Source of the DNA: Salinibacterium sp. TMP30
GTDB lineage: Bacteria > Actinomycetota > Actinomycetes > Actinomycetales > Microbacteriaceae
Length of the DNA stretch: 64,000 nucleotides
Assembly: GCF_038397785.1 (NCBI RefSeq)
Contig: NZ_CP151642.1
Coordinates: forward strand, 1,674,001 to 1,738,000
Reading direction: 5' to 3'
Below are positions 54,289 to 62,214 of the stretch, one piece after another. The translations under genes and the position numbers were made by a program. How positions within the stretch are numbered: position 1 is the first letter of the stretch; every line of letters begins with the position of its first letter. The notes beneath the pieces were generated by a model that was not told the DNA's origin, searched no databases, and saw only the letters and a list, made by a program, of their open reading frames with translations.

Positions 54289-55479
54289 TTACTCTGCGAT
54301 GGGCGGGGTTACGGTGTCAGCGTCAACTGCCGTGACCAGCTCAGGCGTCCATGAGTTACCATCAGCGACAAGCGTTACCTGGAACATCGGCTGGATCATT
54401 GCGTGGTCTTCAGCACGAACCGTGATCGATCCCTTGACGGAGTCGAAAGTCCATCCCTCAAGAGCGGCGATCATTGCGTCGACATCGTCGCCACCTTCGC
54501 GCACGGCCTGAACAACCATCTGAGCGGCAACGAATCCGTCAGGCGAGAAGAGGTCTGCCTGCTTGCCCTCAGCTTCGAGGAAGCTGACCATGGCCGTGTT
54601 GGCATCGTTGTCAGTTGCACCACCGAAGTAGTGGTTGAGGAAGCTAATCTTGTCACTCGCGGGGCCATAGGCACCGTAAGTCGAGACGTCGCCAAGACCG
54701 GTTGCTACCGGAACGCTATCGAACACGCCCTGCTGGCTGAGCGCTTCCCACATCGCTCCGGAGGTTGCTCCAGCCCACGCAACGAACACGAGGTCAGGCT
54801 GGGCGTCAACGATCTGCTGCGCGAACGGGGTGAACTCTGTTGCGTCTTCGGGAACGAGCAAACTCGTCACGTCAGCGCCTTGGCCGCCGAGCACGGCAGT
54901 TGCCGCAGCAACGTTGCCTTGACCGAATGCGGTGTCCTGGGCGAACACGAGAACCGACTTGCCTGCAGGATCACCGATGAAGGTACCTGCGGTGGCAACG
55001 TCTTGGTAGCTCTGACGCCCCGACCGGAACGTGTAGCTGTTGACGCCGGTAATGGCATCAGCGGCGGCGGGGCCTGAAATGTAGAGCACCTTGTTCTGCT
55101 CAGCCTGTTCGGCCAATGCCAAGGCGATTCCGGATGACACGGTGCCGATGATGATCTTCTTACCTTGACCGATTACATCCTTGGCCGCGGTAACGGCCTT
55201 GTCTGCGTCTCCGGCGTCATCAGTGATCTCAATGTTGAGTTCGCGGCCGTCGACGGTGCCTGTGCCGTCGGTGGCGTAGTCGAGACCGGCGTCGAAGCCA
55301 GCGAGGTAGGCCTCGCCGTAGGCCGCGAGGGGGCCGGTTTGTGAAGTGATGATCGAAATGTCGACCGGAGCGAGTTCATCGCCACCCGATCCGGTGTCAA
55401 CGCTGGGGGCACAGCCCGCCAGTGTGAGTGCAACCGTCGCAATTAACGCCGGAGCGAGGTACTTTTTACTGACCCGCAT
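54289..55479 (-). CDS. livK: ABC transporter substrate-binding lipoprotein LivK-like
   Basis: The 396-residue protein has a lipoprotein signal with LTLAGC and Cys23, then a Leu/Ile/Val-binding-type periplasmic fold (VDISIITSQTGPLAAYGEA; NIEITDDAGDADKA). Such proteins also bind aromatic, hydroxy and short-chain acids, so the ligand is open. It is the first gene of the operon, with GGAAAGG before ATG 55479. Confidence 0.9.
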   Translation of the reverse strand: MRVSKKYLAPALIATVALTLAGCAPSVDTGSGGDELAPVDISIITSQTGPLAAYGEAYLAGFDAGLDYATDGTGTVDGRELNIEITDDAGDADKAVTAAKDVIGQGKKIIIGTVSSGIALALAEQAEQNKVLYISGPAAADAITGVNSYTFRSGRQSYQDVATAGTFIGDPAGKSVLVFAQDTAFGQGNVAAATAVLGGQGADVTSLLVPEDATEFTPFAQQIVDAQPDLVFVAWAGATSGAMWEALSQQGVFDSVPVATGLGDVSTYGAYGPASDKISFLNHYFGGATDNDANTAMVSFLEAEGKQADLFSPDGFVAAQMVVQAVREGGDDVDAMIAALEGWTFDSVKGSITVRAEDHAMIQPMFQVTLVADGNSWTPELVTAVDADTVTPPIAE

Positions 55480-55519
55480 GATGGGACCTTTCCTGCTGCC
55501 TTAGGAGGATTGTGATCTG

Positions 55520-55541
55520 AACCTGAGACCCGGTTCAGGTT
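55520..55541. promoter_or_regulatory. Palindrome between livK and the divergent thiolase
   Basis: AACCTGA (55520-55526) and TCAGGTT (55535-55541) are perfect inverted arms across 8 bases; TGAACC (55518-55523) and GGTTCA (55532-55537) form a second overlapping pair. It is the natural place for the TetR operator controlling both directions. Confidence 0.55.
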
Positions 55542-55546
55542 TCATG

Positions 55547-55553
55547 TAGCCTA
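55547..55553. promoter_or_regulatory. Overlapping -10 hexamers of the divergent promoters
   Basis: TAGCCT (55547-55552) on the plus strand and TAGGCT (55548-55553) on the minus strand overlap and lie just beside the palindrome. The plus hexamer would start thiolase transcription near 55559. Confidence 0.4.
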
Positions 55554-55606
55554 TGGTTGCACAACCTCGCTGTCAACAACGGCACATAAACAAAGGAGTT
55601 TGCACA

Positions 55607-56803
55607 GTGGCCAACACCCCTGCACCCAACGATGTAGTAATCCTTTCCGCGACTCGCACCCCACAAGGGAAACTGCGCGGACAACTAGGTTCCCTTACCG
55701 CCGTCGAGCTCGGCGCTGTCGCACTTCGCGCCGCCGTCGAACGCTCCGGAGTTGATGTCGACAACATCGATCAGGTGATCTTCGGACAAGTGATTCAAGC
55801 CGGTGCCGGCCAGAACCCCGCACGACAGACCGCCATCGCAGCAGGACTCGCCTGGAAGACCCCCGCCGTCACGGTCAACAAAGTCTGTCTCTCGGGACTT
55901 GCCGCCATCGTGGATGCTGCGCGCCTCATCCGCCTCGGCGAAGCCGACGTTGTTGCTGCCGGTGGTCAAGAATCAATGACTAATGCCCCACACGTGCTCC
56001 CCGGGTCACGCACGGGCTGGGCCTATGGCACTGTCTCCGCGCTCGACTCCGCTGCCCATGATGCGCTCACCGACGCGTTTGATGCTGAGTCGATGGGTGC
56101 GAGCACCGAACGCCACAACGGCCGCCTCACCATCGGCCGCACCGAGCAGGACGAAATAGCCGCCGCTTCGCATCAGCGTGCCGCCGCCGCGATTGAGGCA
56201 GGCATTTTCACTGACGAGATCGCTCCTGTCACGATCCCACAGCGCAAGGGCGACGACCTCGTTATCGACACCGATGAGGGCGTTCGCGCCACCACTACAG
56301 TCGAGACTCTGGCCGGCCTGCGCCCTGCTTTCGACCCGGAAGGGACCATCACCGCCGGCAACTCGTCGCCCTTGAGCGATGGAGCTTCCGCCGTGATTTT
56401 GGCCAGCCGCTCATGGGCTGAAGAACACGGTCTCACCTGGCTGGCAGTGCTCGACCGGTCGGGTCATGTCGCCGGCCCCGACAACTCCCTGCACTCTCAG
56501 CCCGCACGCGCAATCGCTGCGGCACTCAAGAACGCCGGGTGGACGGCGGAAGACCTCGACTTCGCGGAAATCAACGAAGCATTTGCGGCAGTGAGCCTGC
56601 GCTCAACCGCCGAACTCGGGCTCAGCCACGACATCGTCAATATTCACGGTGGTGCAATTGCGATCGGACATCCCGTCGGGGCATCCGGGGCACGACTCGT
56701 CGTGCACGCAGCTCACGAACTCGCTCGCCGTGGCTCAGGTCGCGCCGCTGTGGCACTCTGTGGTGGTGGCGGTCAGGGTGACGCGCTGCTGCTAACTCGC
56801 TAG
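55607..56803 (+). CDS. Acetyl-CoA acetyltransferase (thiolase)
   Basis: I use GTG 55607 with AAAGGAG eight bases upstream; a longer frame to 55553 enters the promoter. The 398-residue thiolase has nucleophile Cys94 in VNKVCLSGLAA, GGAIAIGHPVGASGAR near 350 with the His, and CGGGGQGDALL near 385 with the second Cys. It splits acetoacetyl-CoA to two acetyl-CoA, completing the pathway of the divergent operon. Confidence 0.94.
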   Translation: MANTPAPNDVVILSATRTPQGKLRGQLGSLTAVELGAVALRAAVERSGVDVDNIDQVIFGQVIQAGAGQNPARQTAIAAGLAWKTPAVTVNKVCLSGLAAIVDAARLIRLGEADVVAAGGQESMTNAPHVLPGSRTGWAYGTVSALDSAAHDALTDAFDAESMGASTERHNGRLTIGRTEQDEIAAASHQRAAAAIEAGIFTDEIAPVTIPQRKGDDLVIDTDEGVRATTTVETLAGLRPAFDPEGTITAGNSSPLSDGASAVILASRSWAEEHGLTWLAVLDRSGHVAGPDNSLHSQPARAIAAALKNAGWTAEDLDFAEINEAFAAVSLRSTAELGLSHDIVNIHGGAIAIGHPVGASGARLVVHAAHELARRGSGRAAVALCGGGGQGDALLLTR

Positions 56804-56848
56804 CGTTGCGCCGGTTGTCGACGTCTGGCTGCCGGTGAGGTTGCCGTT

Positions 56849-56888
56849 GCGGTTGCGGTTCGATCCCTCGGGCTCGGGCTGCAACCGC
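56849..56888. terminator. Possible terminator between thiolase and rseP
   Basis: gcggttgc (56849-56856) and gcaaccgc (56881-56888) can pair across 24 bases, between convergent genes. The long loop and lack of a T-run make this weak. Confidence 0.35.
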
Positions 56889-56893
56889 TGCTC

Positions 56894-58222
56894 TTAGAAG
56901 ATCGAGATCGGCTTCACAATGTCTGCATAGATGAGTATCGCGCTCATGGCCCCGAGCAGCACCACGACGACGAGAGTCAATGGGATGATCTTCGCTGTGT
57001 CCACTGGGCCAGGGTCGGGCCTGCCGAAAAGCTTCGCAAAGAACCGACGAATACCCTCATAAAGCGCTCCCGCGACGTGCCCGCCATCCAGCGGCATCAG
57101 CGGAACAAGGTTGAAAACAAACAGGGCGACGTTAAGCGAGCCAATCAAGCCTACGAGTGACGCCACGCGGCTTGCAACCGGAGTGGACTCAAGACTAGTG
57201 ATTTCACCGGCGATACGGCCGACACCAACAACACTGATCGGACCATTAGGGTCGCGCTCGTCAGGGCCAAATGCCGCATTCACGACGTCGATCATGCGCT
57301 GCGGAAGATTCAGAATGACGTGGGTTACGGCGACGACGTTCTCGCCCACCGCGGGCAACACAGCGGTCGCTGGCTGGCGCACGATCTCAGACGCCGCACC
57401 GATTCCTAAGAATCCGTAGTTCTCGGTCTGGGCGACACCATCGGCATCCTCAACGATCTGACCCCGGTCATCGTAAACGTAACGTTCCGTGAGAAGTGGC
57501 TCTGCGACGAGCGTCACTTCGGCTCCGTCGCGTTCAACGACAATTGTGAGTTCTTTGCCTGCTGCAGCACGGATGTAGTCCGTGGCTTCAGCCCAGGAGG
57601 CCACAGGGTTACCGTCCATCGCAACGAATCGGTCGCCCGGGAGTAGCCCTGCGGCAAAGCCTGGTGCTTCAGGGTCAGTGCTCTCGCACGTCTGGCGCTC
57701 GGAGGTCGCTGCGAGAACACACTCGGAGACGCTACCAATCGTGGTGGAAGTTTGAGCCACGCCGAATCCCATGAACAAGATCGCGAACATGACTACTGCA
57801 ATCAGTAAGTTCATGACGGGGCCGCCAAGCATGATGACAACGCGCTTGAGCACCGGAAGTTTGTAGAAAGCACGCGATTCGTCGACATCGACGAGCGTGT
57901 CAGCACTCGCCGTGCGGGCATCCTGAACCAGCGCTTGGAACATGCCGGTCGTGGCAGTACGACCTTTGTCGTTTGCCTTACCGGGAGGATACATTCCTGC
58001 CATCGCGATATAGCCACCAAGTGGGATTGCCTTAACCCCATATTCGGTCTCACCACGCTTGCGGGAGAAGATAGTCGGACCAAAGCCAATCATGTACTGA
58101 CTAACCCGCACCCCGAAGAGCTTTGCCGGCAGCAGATGACCGATTTCGTGCAGGCCAATCGACACGGCAAGACCCACAACGACAACGAGGATGCCGAGGA
58201 TGTACAAGAGCACGTTTTCCAC
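56894..58222 (-). CDS. rseP: Site-2 intramembrane zinc protease (M50, RseP/Rip1-like)
   Basis: The 442-residue protein has HEIGH at 25-29, a PDZ domain near 175-265 (GDRFVAMDGNPVASWAEA), and NLVPLMPLDGGHVAGALYEGIRR near 385 with the third ligand Asp. It cleaves membrane-bound anti-sigma factors and other substrates, as mycobacterial Rip1 does. It keeps the usual position next to dxr. GTG 58222 follows TATTCT by six bases. Confidence 0.94.
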   Translation of the reverse strand: MENVLLYILGILVVVVGLAVSIGLHEIGHLLPAKLFGVRVSQYMIGFGPTIFSRKRGETEYGVKAIPLGGYIAMAGMYPPGKANDKGRTATTGMFQALVQDARTASADTLVDVDESRAFYKLPVLKRVVIMLGGPVMNLLIAVVMFAILFMGFGVAQTSTTIGSVSECVLAATSERQTCESTDPEAPGFAAGLLPGDRFVAMDGNPVASWAEATDYIRAAAGKELTIVVERDGAEVTLVAEPLLTERYVYDDRGQIVEDADGVAQTENYGFLGIGAASEIVRQPATAVLPAVGENVVAVTHVILNLPQRMIDVVNAAFGPDERDPNGPISVVGVGRIAGEITSLESTPVASRVASLVGLIGSLNVALFVFNLVPLMPLDGGHVAGALYEGIRRFFAKLFGRPDPGPVDTAKIIPLTLVVVVLLGAMSAILIYADIVKPISIF

Positions 58223-58228
58223 TCGCTA

Positions 58229-58234
58229 AGAATA
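58229..58234 (-). promoter_or_regulatory. -10 element for leaderless rseP
   Basis: Minus-strand TATTCT, six bases (TAGCGA), then GTG 58222. Confidence 0.5.
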
Positions 58235-58314
58235 GCCACGCGCACCGACGCCGACCTGTGCCAGCGCTGTGGAAGCGTCGGAACTACCCCGCACTGGGGG
58301 TGTGACTAGGGCGC

Positions 58315-59397
58315 CTAGCGACGCGTCGCTACAACCGAATCTGCCTCGCGCCGAGCCCACTCTTCAGCATCCCGAAGCGCATCGAGGCTCAATTCTCTTG
58401 CCTCGTGACTCTGCACAACCTGCTCTACAACATCCAAAATATCGAGGTAGCCGATAGCACCCGCATGGAACGCCAGCACCGCTTGCTCGTTGGCGGCGTT
58501 GAATACTGCAGGATACGTGAGACCGGCAACACCCACCGCTTTCGCCATCTCAACAGCAGGAAAAACCTCGCTGTCGAGCGGCTCAAAGTTCCACGTGCTT
58601 GCGGTAGTCCAATCCAGCGGAACGCCCACTCCAGCCACTCGGCGAGGCCAATCCAGCGCGAGAGAAATCGGCAAGCGCATATTGGGCGGGCTGGCCTGAG
58701 CAATAGTGGATCCATCAACGAACTCGACCATGGAATGCACGATCGATTGCGGATGCACTGTGACCGCAATGCGGTCATAGGGGATCCCGAACAGCACATG
58801 TGCCTCAATGACCTCGAGACCCTTATTGACGAGAGTTGAGGAATTCGTCGTGATCACCAGACCCATGTCCCAGGTGGGATGTGCGAGAGCTTCTTGGGGC
58901 GTGACATCGCGCAGCGAGTCGCGGGTGCGACCTCGGAACGGGCCGCCAGAGGCCGTCAACACCAAGCGGCGCACCTCAGAGTGCTCCCCCGACCTGAGCG
59001 CCTGCGCGATCGCCGAATGCTCGGAATCTACCGGAACAATTTGTCCAGGCTGTGCCCGTGACATCACCAAATCGCCGCCGACGATCAGGCTCTCTTTGTT
59101 AGCCAACGCCAACACCGCGCCCGAATCGAGCGCCGCAAGCGTAGGACCGAGCCCTACCGAACCCGTGATGCCGTTGACGACAACGTCAGCCGCGACATCC
59201 CGAACCAACTGAGCTGCTTGCTCAGCACCAAACGCGATGTGCTCGACGCCGAAACGTGCGGCCTGCTCTTCAACAAGCGCGCGATTCGAGCCAGCGGCCA
59301 ATCCCACAACGCGAAACTGATCACGATTCGCGTCAATGACCTCAAGCGCCTGCGTGCCGATTGAGCCGGTCGAGCCGAGCAAAATTATCTTGCGCAT
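58315..59397 (-). CDS. dxr: 1-deoxy-D-xylulose-5-phosphate reductoisomerase
   Basis: The 360-residue enzyme has the NADPH loop [12 protein letters not shown] at 6-17, [12 protein letters not shown] near 97, [11 protein letters not shown] near 123 and [10 protein letters not shown] near 148. It makes MEP from DXP in isoprenoid synthesis. ATG 59397 follows TAAGGT by six bases. Confidence 0.96.
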   Translation of the reverse strand: MRKIILLGSTGSIGTQALEVIDANRDQFRVVGLAAGSNRALVEEQAARFGVEHIAFGAEQAAQLVRDVAADVVVNGITGSVGLGPTLAALDSGAVLALANKESLIVGGDLVMSRAQPGQIVPVDSEHSAIAQALRSGEHSEVRRLVLTASGGPFRGRTRDSLRDVTPQEALAHPTWDMGLVITTNSSTLVNKGLEVIEAHVLFGIPYDRIAVTVHPQSIVHSMVEFVDGSTIAQASPPNMRLPISLALDWPRRVAGVGVPLDWTTASTWNFEPLDSEVFPAVEMAKAVGVAGLTYPAVFNAANEQAVLAFHAGAIGYLDILDVVEQVVQSHEARELSLDALRDAEEWARREADSVVATRR

Positions 59398-59403
59398 TCC
59401 GCT

Positions 59404-59409
59404 ACCTTA
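59404..59409 (-). promoter_or_regulatory. -10 element for leaderless dxr
   Basis: Minus-strand TAAGGT, six bases (AGCGGA), then ATG 59397. Confidence 0.55.
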
Positions 59410-59447
59410 GCGAGACTGACAGAGGCAGCGCGCGCGACGAGCGGACG

Positions 59448-60431
59448 CTAACCGATGCCGAGAATGTCGACAACAAACACGATCGTGTCTGTGCCGCTGA
59501 TCTTTGCACCCTCGTTGCCTGCTTCGCCGTAACCCTCGCTCGGCGGGAGGACAGCGATAATTTGAGAACCAACCTTTTGGCCCTCAAGCGCAGTCTTGAA
59601 ACCGGGGACGACCTGACCGGTGTTGAACGTCGATGGAGTTCCTCGAGCCCAGCTCTCGTCAAAGATCTCGCCCGTAGTCCAGTTCATACCTACATAGTGA
59701 ACCGTGACGTCAGAATTTTCTTCGACGGTAGCCCCGTCGCCCTGCTTGAGCACGGCAACCGCTAACTCCGACGGCGGGTCGGTCGAAGGGGTCGTGATAG
59801 TCGGGCGACCATCCTCGTCTAGCTCAACGGTCGGGAAACCATCTTCCGCCGGCTGGTCTTTACCATCGGCGCGAGGAAGTGCAGGATCTGCAGGAGGATC
59901 AACCGACACAACATCGGCAACAAAAACGATGTCGTCGTCTGCGGCAACGCCGAGCTGCTCGCGAGCTGCGTCATCCGCGAAAGACTCCTCGGGCGGAATC
60001 ACTCCGACAACGCGCGCGCCGGCAGTCGAGCACTGAATTGTCTTAACGATGCCCACAAGGAACTGCTCGGCATCAACGGGTAGCGGAGCAAGTCCGGCCT
60101 CGTCATAGGACGTAGCGGAAAGTTCTTTACCCGTGGCACCGCTGTACAACGTGAAGTGCACGTTTGCGATAGCGCCTTCAACGGCAACCACGTCGCCGTC
60201 ACCCTCGATCGCCACTGAACGCTCAGTCTCAGCAACGTCGGTGGGGAAATCAATTGTCACTGTCGGTTTGCTTCCGAAGTCGCCGCTGGCCTCAACACCT
60301 GTCGAAGCAGAGCCCGCTGCTGTCGGTACGCAATCAGCTGACTGCTGAGCCGTCGTCGATTCGGTGGGGGCACAGGCGGCAAGAGATGCCACAAGACCGA
60401 GGGTCATCAAGAACGGAATCGCTTTACGCAC
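59448..60431 (-). CDS. FKBP-type peptidyl-prolyl isomerase lipoprotein with two FKBP-like domains
   Basis: The 327-residue protein has a lipoprotein signal (LAAC, Cys20), a degenerate FKBP-like domain near 45-165, a Pro/Asp-rich linker, and a canonical C-terminal FKBP domain with VTVHYVGMNW, GQVVPGFKTALEG and LPPSEGYGEAG. It should catalyse prolyl isomerisation of exported proteins at the outer face of the membrane. AAAGG precedes GTG 60431. Confidence 0.9.
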   Translation of the reverse strand: MRKAIPFLMTLGLVASLAACAPTESTTAQQSADCVPTAAGSASTGVEASGDFGSKPTVTIDFPTDVAETERSVAIEGDGDVVAVEGAIANVHFTLYSGATGKELSATSYDEAGLAPLPVDAEQFLVGIVKTIQCSTAGARVVGVIPPEESFADDAAREQLGVAADDDIVFVADVVSVDPPADPALPRADGKDQPAEDGFPTVELDEDGRPTITTPSTDPPSELAVAVLKQGDGATVEENSDVTVHYVGMNWTTGEIFDESWARGTPSTFNTGQVVPGFKTALEGQKVGSQIIAVLPPSEGYGEAGNEGAKISGTDTIVFVVDILGIG

Positions 60432-60545
60432 AGGAACCTTTCACAGCAAAAACAAAGACCACTCATCCTCCCCTACCGTCGCTGTGTGTAGCGTGTGGAA
60501 CCGCCGCTGGGTTCACTATCACCACAATGGCTGCCCGGGCGGGAC

Positions 60546-61016
60546 CTAATCCTCAACGATGACGCGCGGCTGGTGAAGCACCGGAAAATTGACGGATGAC
60601 GCGATGAAGCACTTCTGACTGGCCTCGGCGTGTGCATCCATGGCTTCGTCGACGCTACCTGCTGCGATCGTCACGATGGGCCGCAGGGTGACTGAGGTGA
60701 AGTGCCCACCCCCGTTGTCGGTCTGCTTCATGGTGCCAGACACCTCGTCGTGGTAGGCGGTGACGATAATTCCGCGACTGACTGCGACGTGCAGGTAGCT
60801 CAACATGTGGCACTGGCTGAGGGCGGCGATGAGTAGTTCCTCAGGGTTCCAGCGGTCAGCGGAACCATGGAAGACTCGCGCACTCGAACCATCAATGCCG
60901 TGTTTTCCCACAGCGGTGATCTCGTTGTGACGGGAGTACCCGCGATATTCGCGTGTGCCCTCGCCAAGGTTTCCCGTCCATTCGAGTCGCACTTCAAAGT
61001 TGTGGTCGATGTTCAT
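60546..61016 (-). CDS. OsmC-family peroxide-reductase-like protein
   Basis: I use ATG 61016 with GAGGGA six bases upstream; the longer frame is a basic read-through. The 156-residue protein has the family cysteines Cys69 (LSQCHML) and Cys136 (QKCFIAS) and the Arg/Glu region RWNPEELLIAAL. OsmC/Ohr proteins reduce organic peroxides. It resembles the OsmC-like branch with SQCHMLSYLH rather than Ohr. Confidence 0.88.
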   Translation of the reverse strand: MNIDHNFEVRLEWTGNLGEGTREYRGYSRHNEITAVGKHGIDGSSARVFHGSADRWNPEELLIAALSQCHMLSYLHVAVSRGIIVTAYHDEVSGTMKQTDNGGGHFTSVTLRPIVTIAAGSVDEAMDAHAEASQKCFIASSVNFPVLHQPRVIVED

Positions 61017-61169
61017 CAGAATCTCCCTCGCCAGCATCCAGCTCAACGCCCGTGACTGCAGCGCACTCTCGCACTGCCGATCGAGATTCCACCGTAGCGC
61101 TCCAGCGTGTGATCTGCCGACTGAACTTCCTGGTGGGGCGGCCATCGCAGCACCGGGCTGAGATACCGC

Positions 61170-61175
61170 TAGCGT
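61170..61175 (+). promoter_or_regulatory. -10 element for the asparaginase gene
   Basis: TAGCGT, then ATG 61179 three bases later and GTG 61182 six bases later. The usual spacing favours GTG 61182 as start of a leaderless message. Confidence 0.45.
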
Positions 61176-61178
61176 GGG

Positions 61179-62165
61179 ATGGTGAATGCAACCCGCTCAA
61201 GCCCTGCCAACGTCCTTACCGTCGACGACACCGTGCAACTAGCCGTTCTGGAGCGGTCAGGGATGATCGAATCCCGCCACCTCGGAGCTGCCGTAGTACT
61301 CGCTCCCGACGGCAGAGAACTGCGAAGACTCGGCAACCCCGACGCGCTAATTTACCCGCGTTCCACTCTCAAACCCATGCAGGCAATAACCGTACTTCGA
61401 TCGGGGGTGACGCTTACCGAGGAACAACTCGTACTCGCCAGCGCTAGCCACACCGGCAGTCAGCGCCACCAAGATGTTGTCGCATCAGCACTCGCCGCCT
61501 ACGGACTCAGCGTCGACGATTTACGATGCCCACCAGACTGGCCCGCGGATTCGGATGCGCGACGCGCAGCTGACGCTCCAACCCGCCTCGCGATGAACTG
61601 TTCAGGCAAGCACGCGAGCTTTCTCGCGGCATGCGTTGTCAATGGCTGGCCACGCGAAAGCTACCTCGAGCACGATCATCCACTGCAGGCCCGAATCCGC
61701 GACACGGTCGTTGAGTTCACGGGTACCGAGTTGGCGCATGAAGGAACTGACGGATGCGGTGCGCCAGTATTCGCCATGAGTCTCACCTCGCTAGCCACGG
61801 CAATCCAGCGCGTGGCCATGGCCACGGCGGAGAGCGACCCGCACGCACACGCGCTTGTTAGCGCCATCCGGGCACAGGCGTGGGGACTCGACATGCCACA
61901 GGTTGCTGAAGCGATGGATACCTTGGGGATTATCGCCAAGCGCGGCGCGGAGGGGGTTCTGATTGCGGCAGCCCCTGATGGCACCACAACGACGCTAAAA
62001 GTTCTTGATGGTTCGATCCGCCCACTCTTGCCTGTCGGATTGTCGCTTCTCGCTGAAGTTGGAGCAATCGATAAGGACGCTGCCGCCGCCGTTATTGCAG
62101 TGACAACGGAAAAAGTACTTGGCCGCGGTTTACCTGTCGGTGAACTGCGCTTTCAGCTCTCCTAA
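61179..62165 (+). CDS. Asparaginase II family protein
   Basis: The 328-residue protein has IYPRSTLKPMQAI near residue 65, SASHTGSQRHQD near 88, NCSGKHASFLAAC near 133 and DGCGAPVFAMSL near 188, all conserved in the asparaginase II family (Rhizobium etli type), unlike classical AnsA/AnsB. It should hydrolyse L-asparagine to aspartate and ammonia. GTG 61182 may be the true start given the -10 spacing. Confidence 0.87.
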   Translation: MVNATRSSPANVLTVDDTVQLAVLERSGMIESRHLGAAVVLAPDGRELRRLGNPDALIYPRSTLKPMQAITVLRSGVTLTEEQLVLASASHTGSQRHQDVVASALAAYGLSVDDLRCPPDWPADSDARRAADAPTRLAMNCSGKHASFLAACVVNGWPRESYLEHDHPLQARIRDTVVEFTGTELAHEGTDGCGAPVFAMSLTSLATAIQRVAMATAESDPHAHALVSAIRAQAWGLDMPQVAEAMDTLGIIAKRGAEGVLIAAAPDGTTTTLKVLDGSIRPLLPVGLSLLAEVGAIDKDAAAAVIAVTTEKVLGRGLPVGELRFQLS

Positions 62166-62173
62166 AACTGCTC

Positions 62174-62199
62174 CGCGCTAGCGACGTGGGGCTAGCGCG
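62174..62199. terminator. Bidirectional hairpin terminator
   Basis: cgcgctagc (62174-62182) and gctagcgcg (62191-62199) form a perfect 9-bp stem with an 8-base loop between convergent genes. Confidence 0.7.
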
Positions 62200-62214
62200 T
62201 GGGCTTAACGCGAA

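Noticed and set aside
56857-56870. tRNA-like T-loop (ggttcgatccc)
   Set aside because: The surrounding 90 bases do not form an acceptor stem, D arm and anticodon arm, so no tRNA is called.
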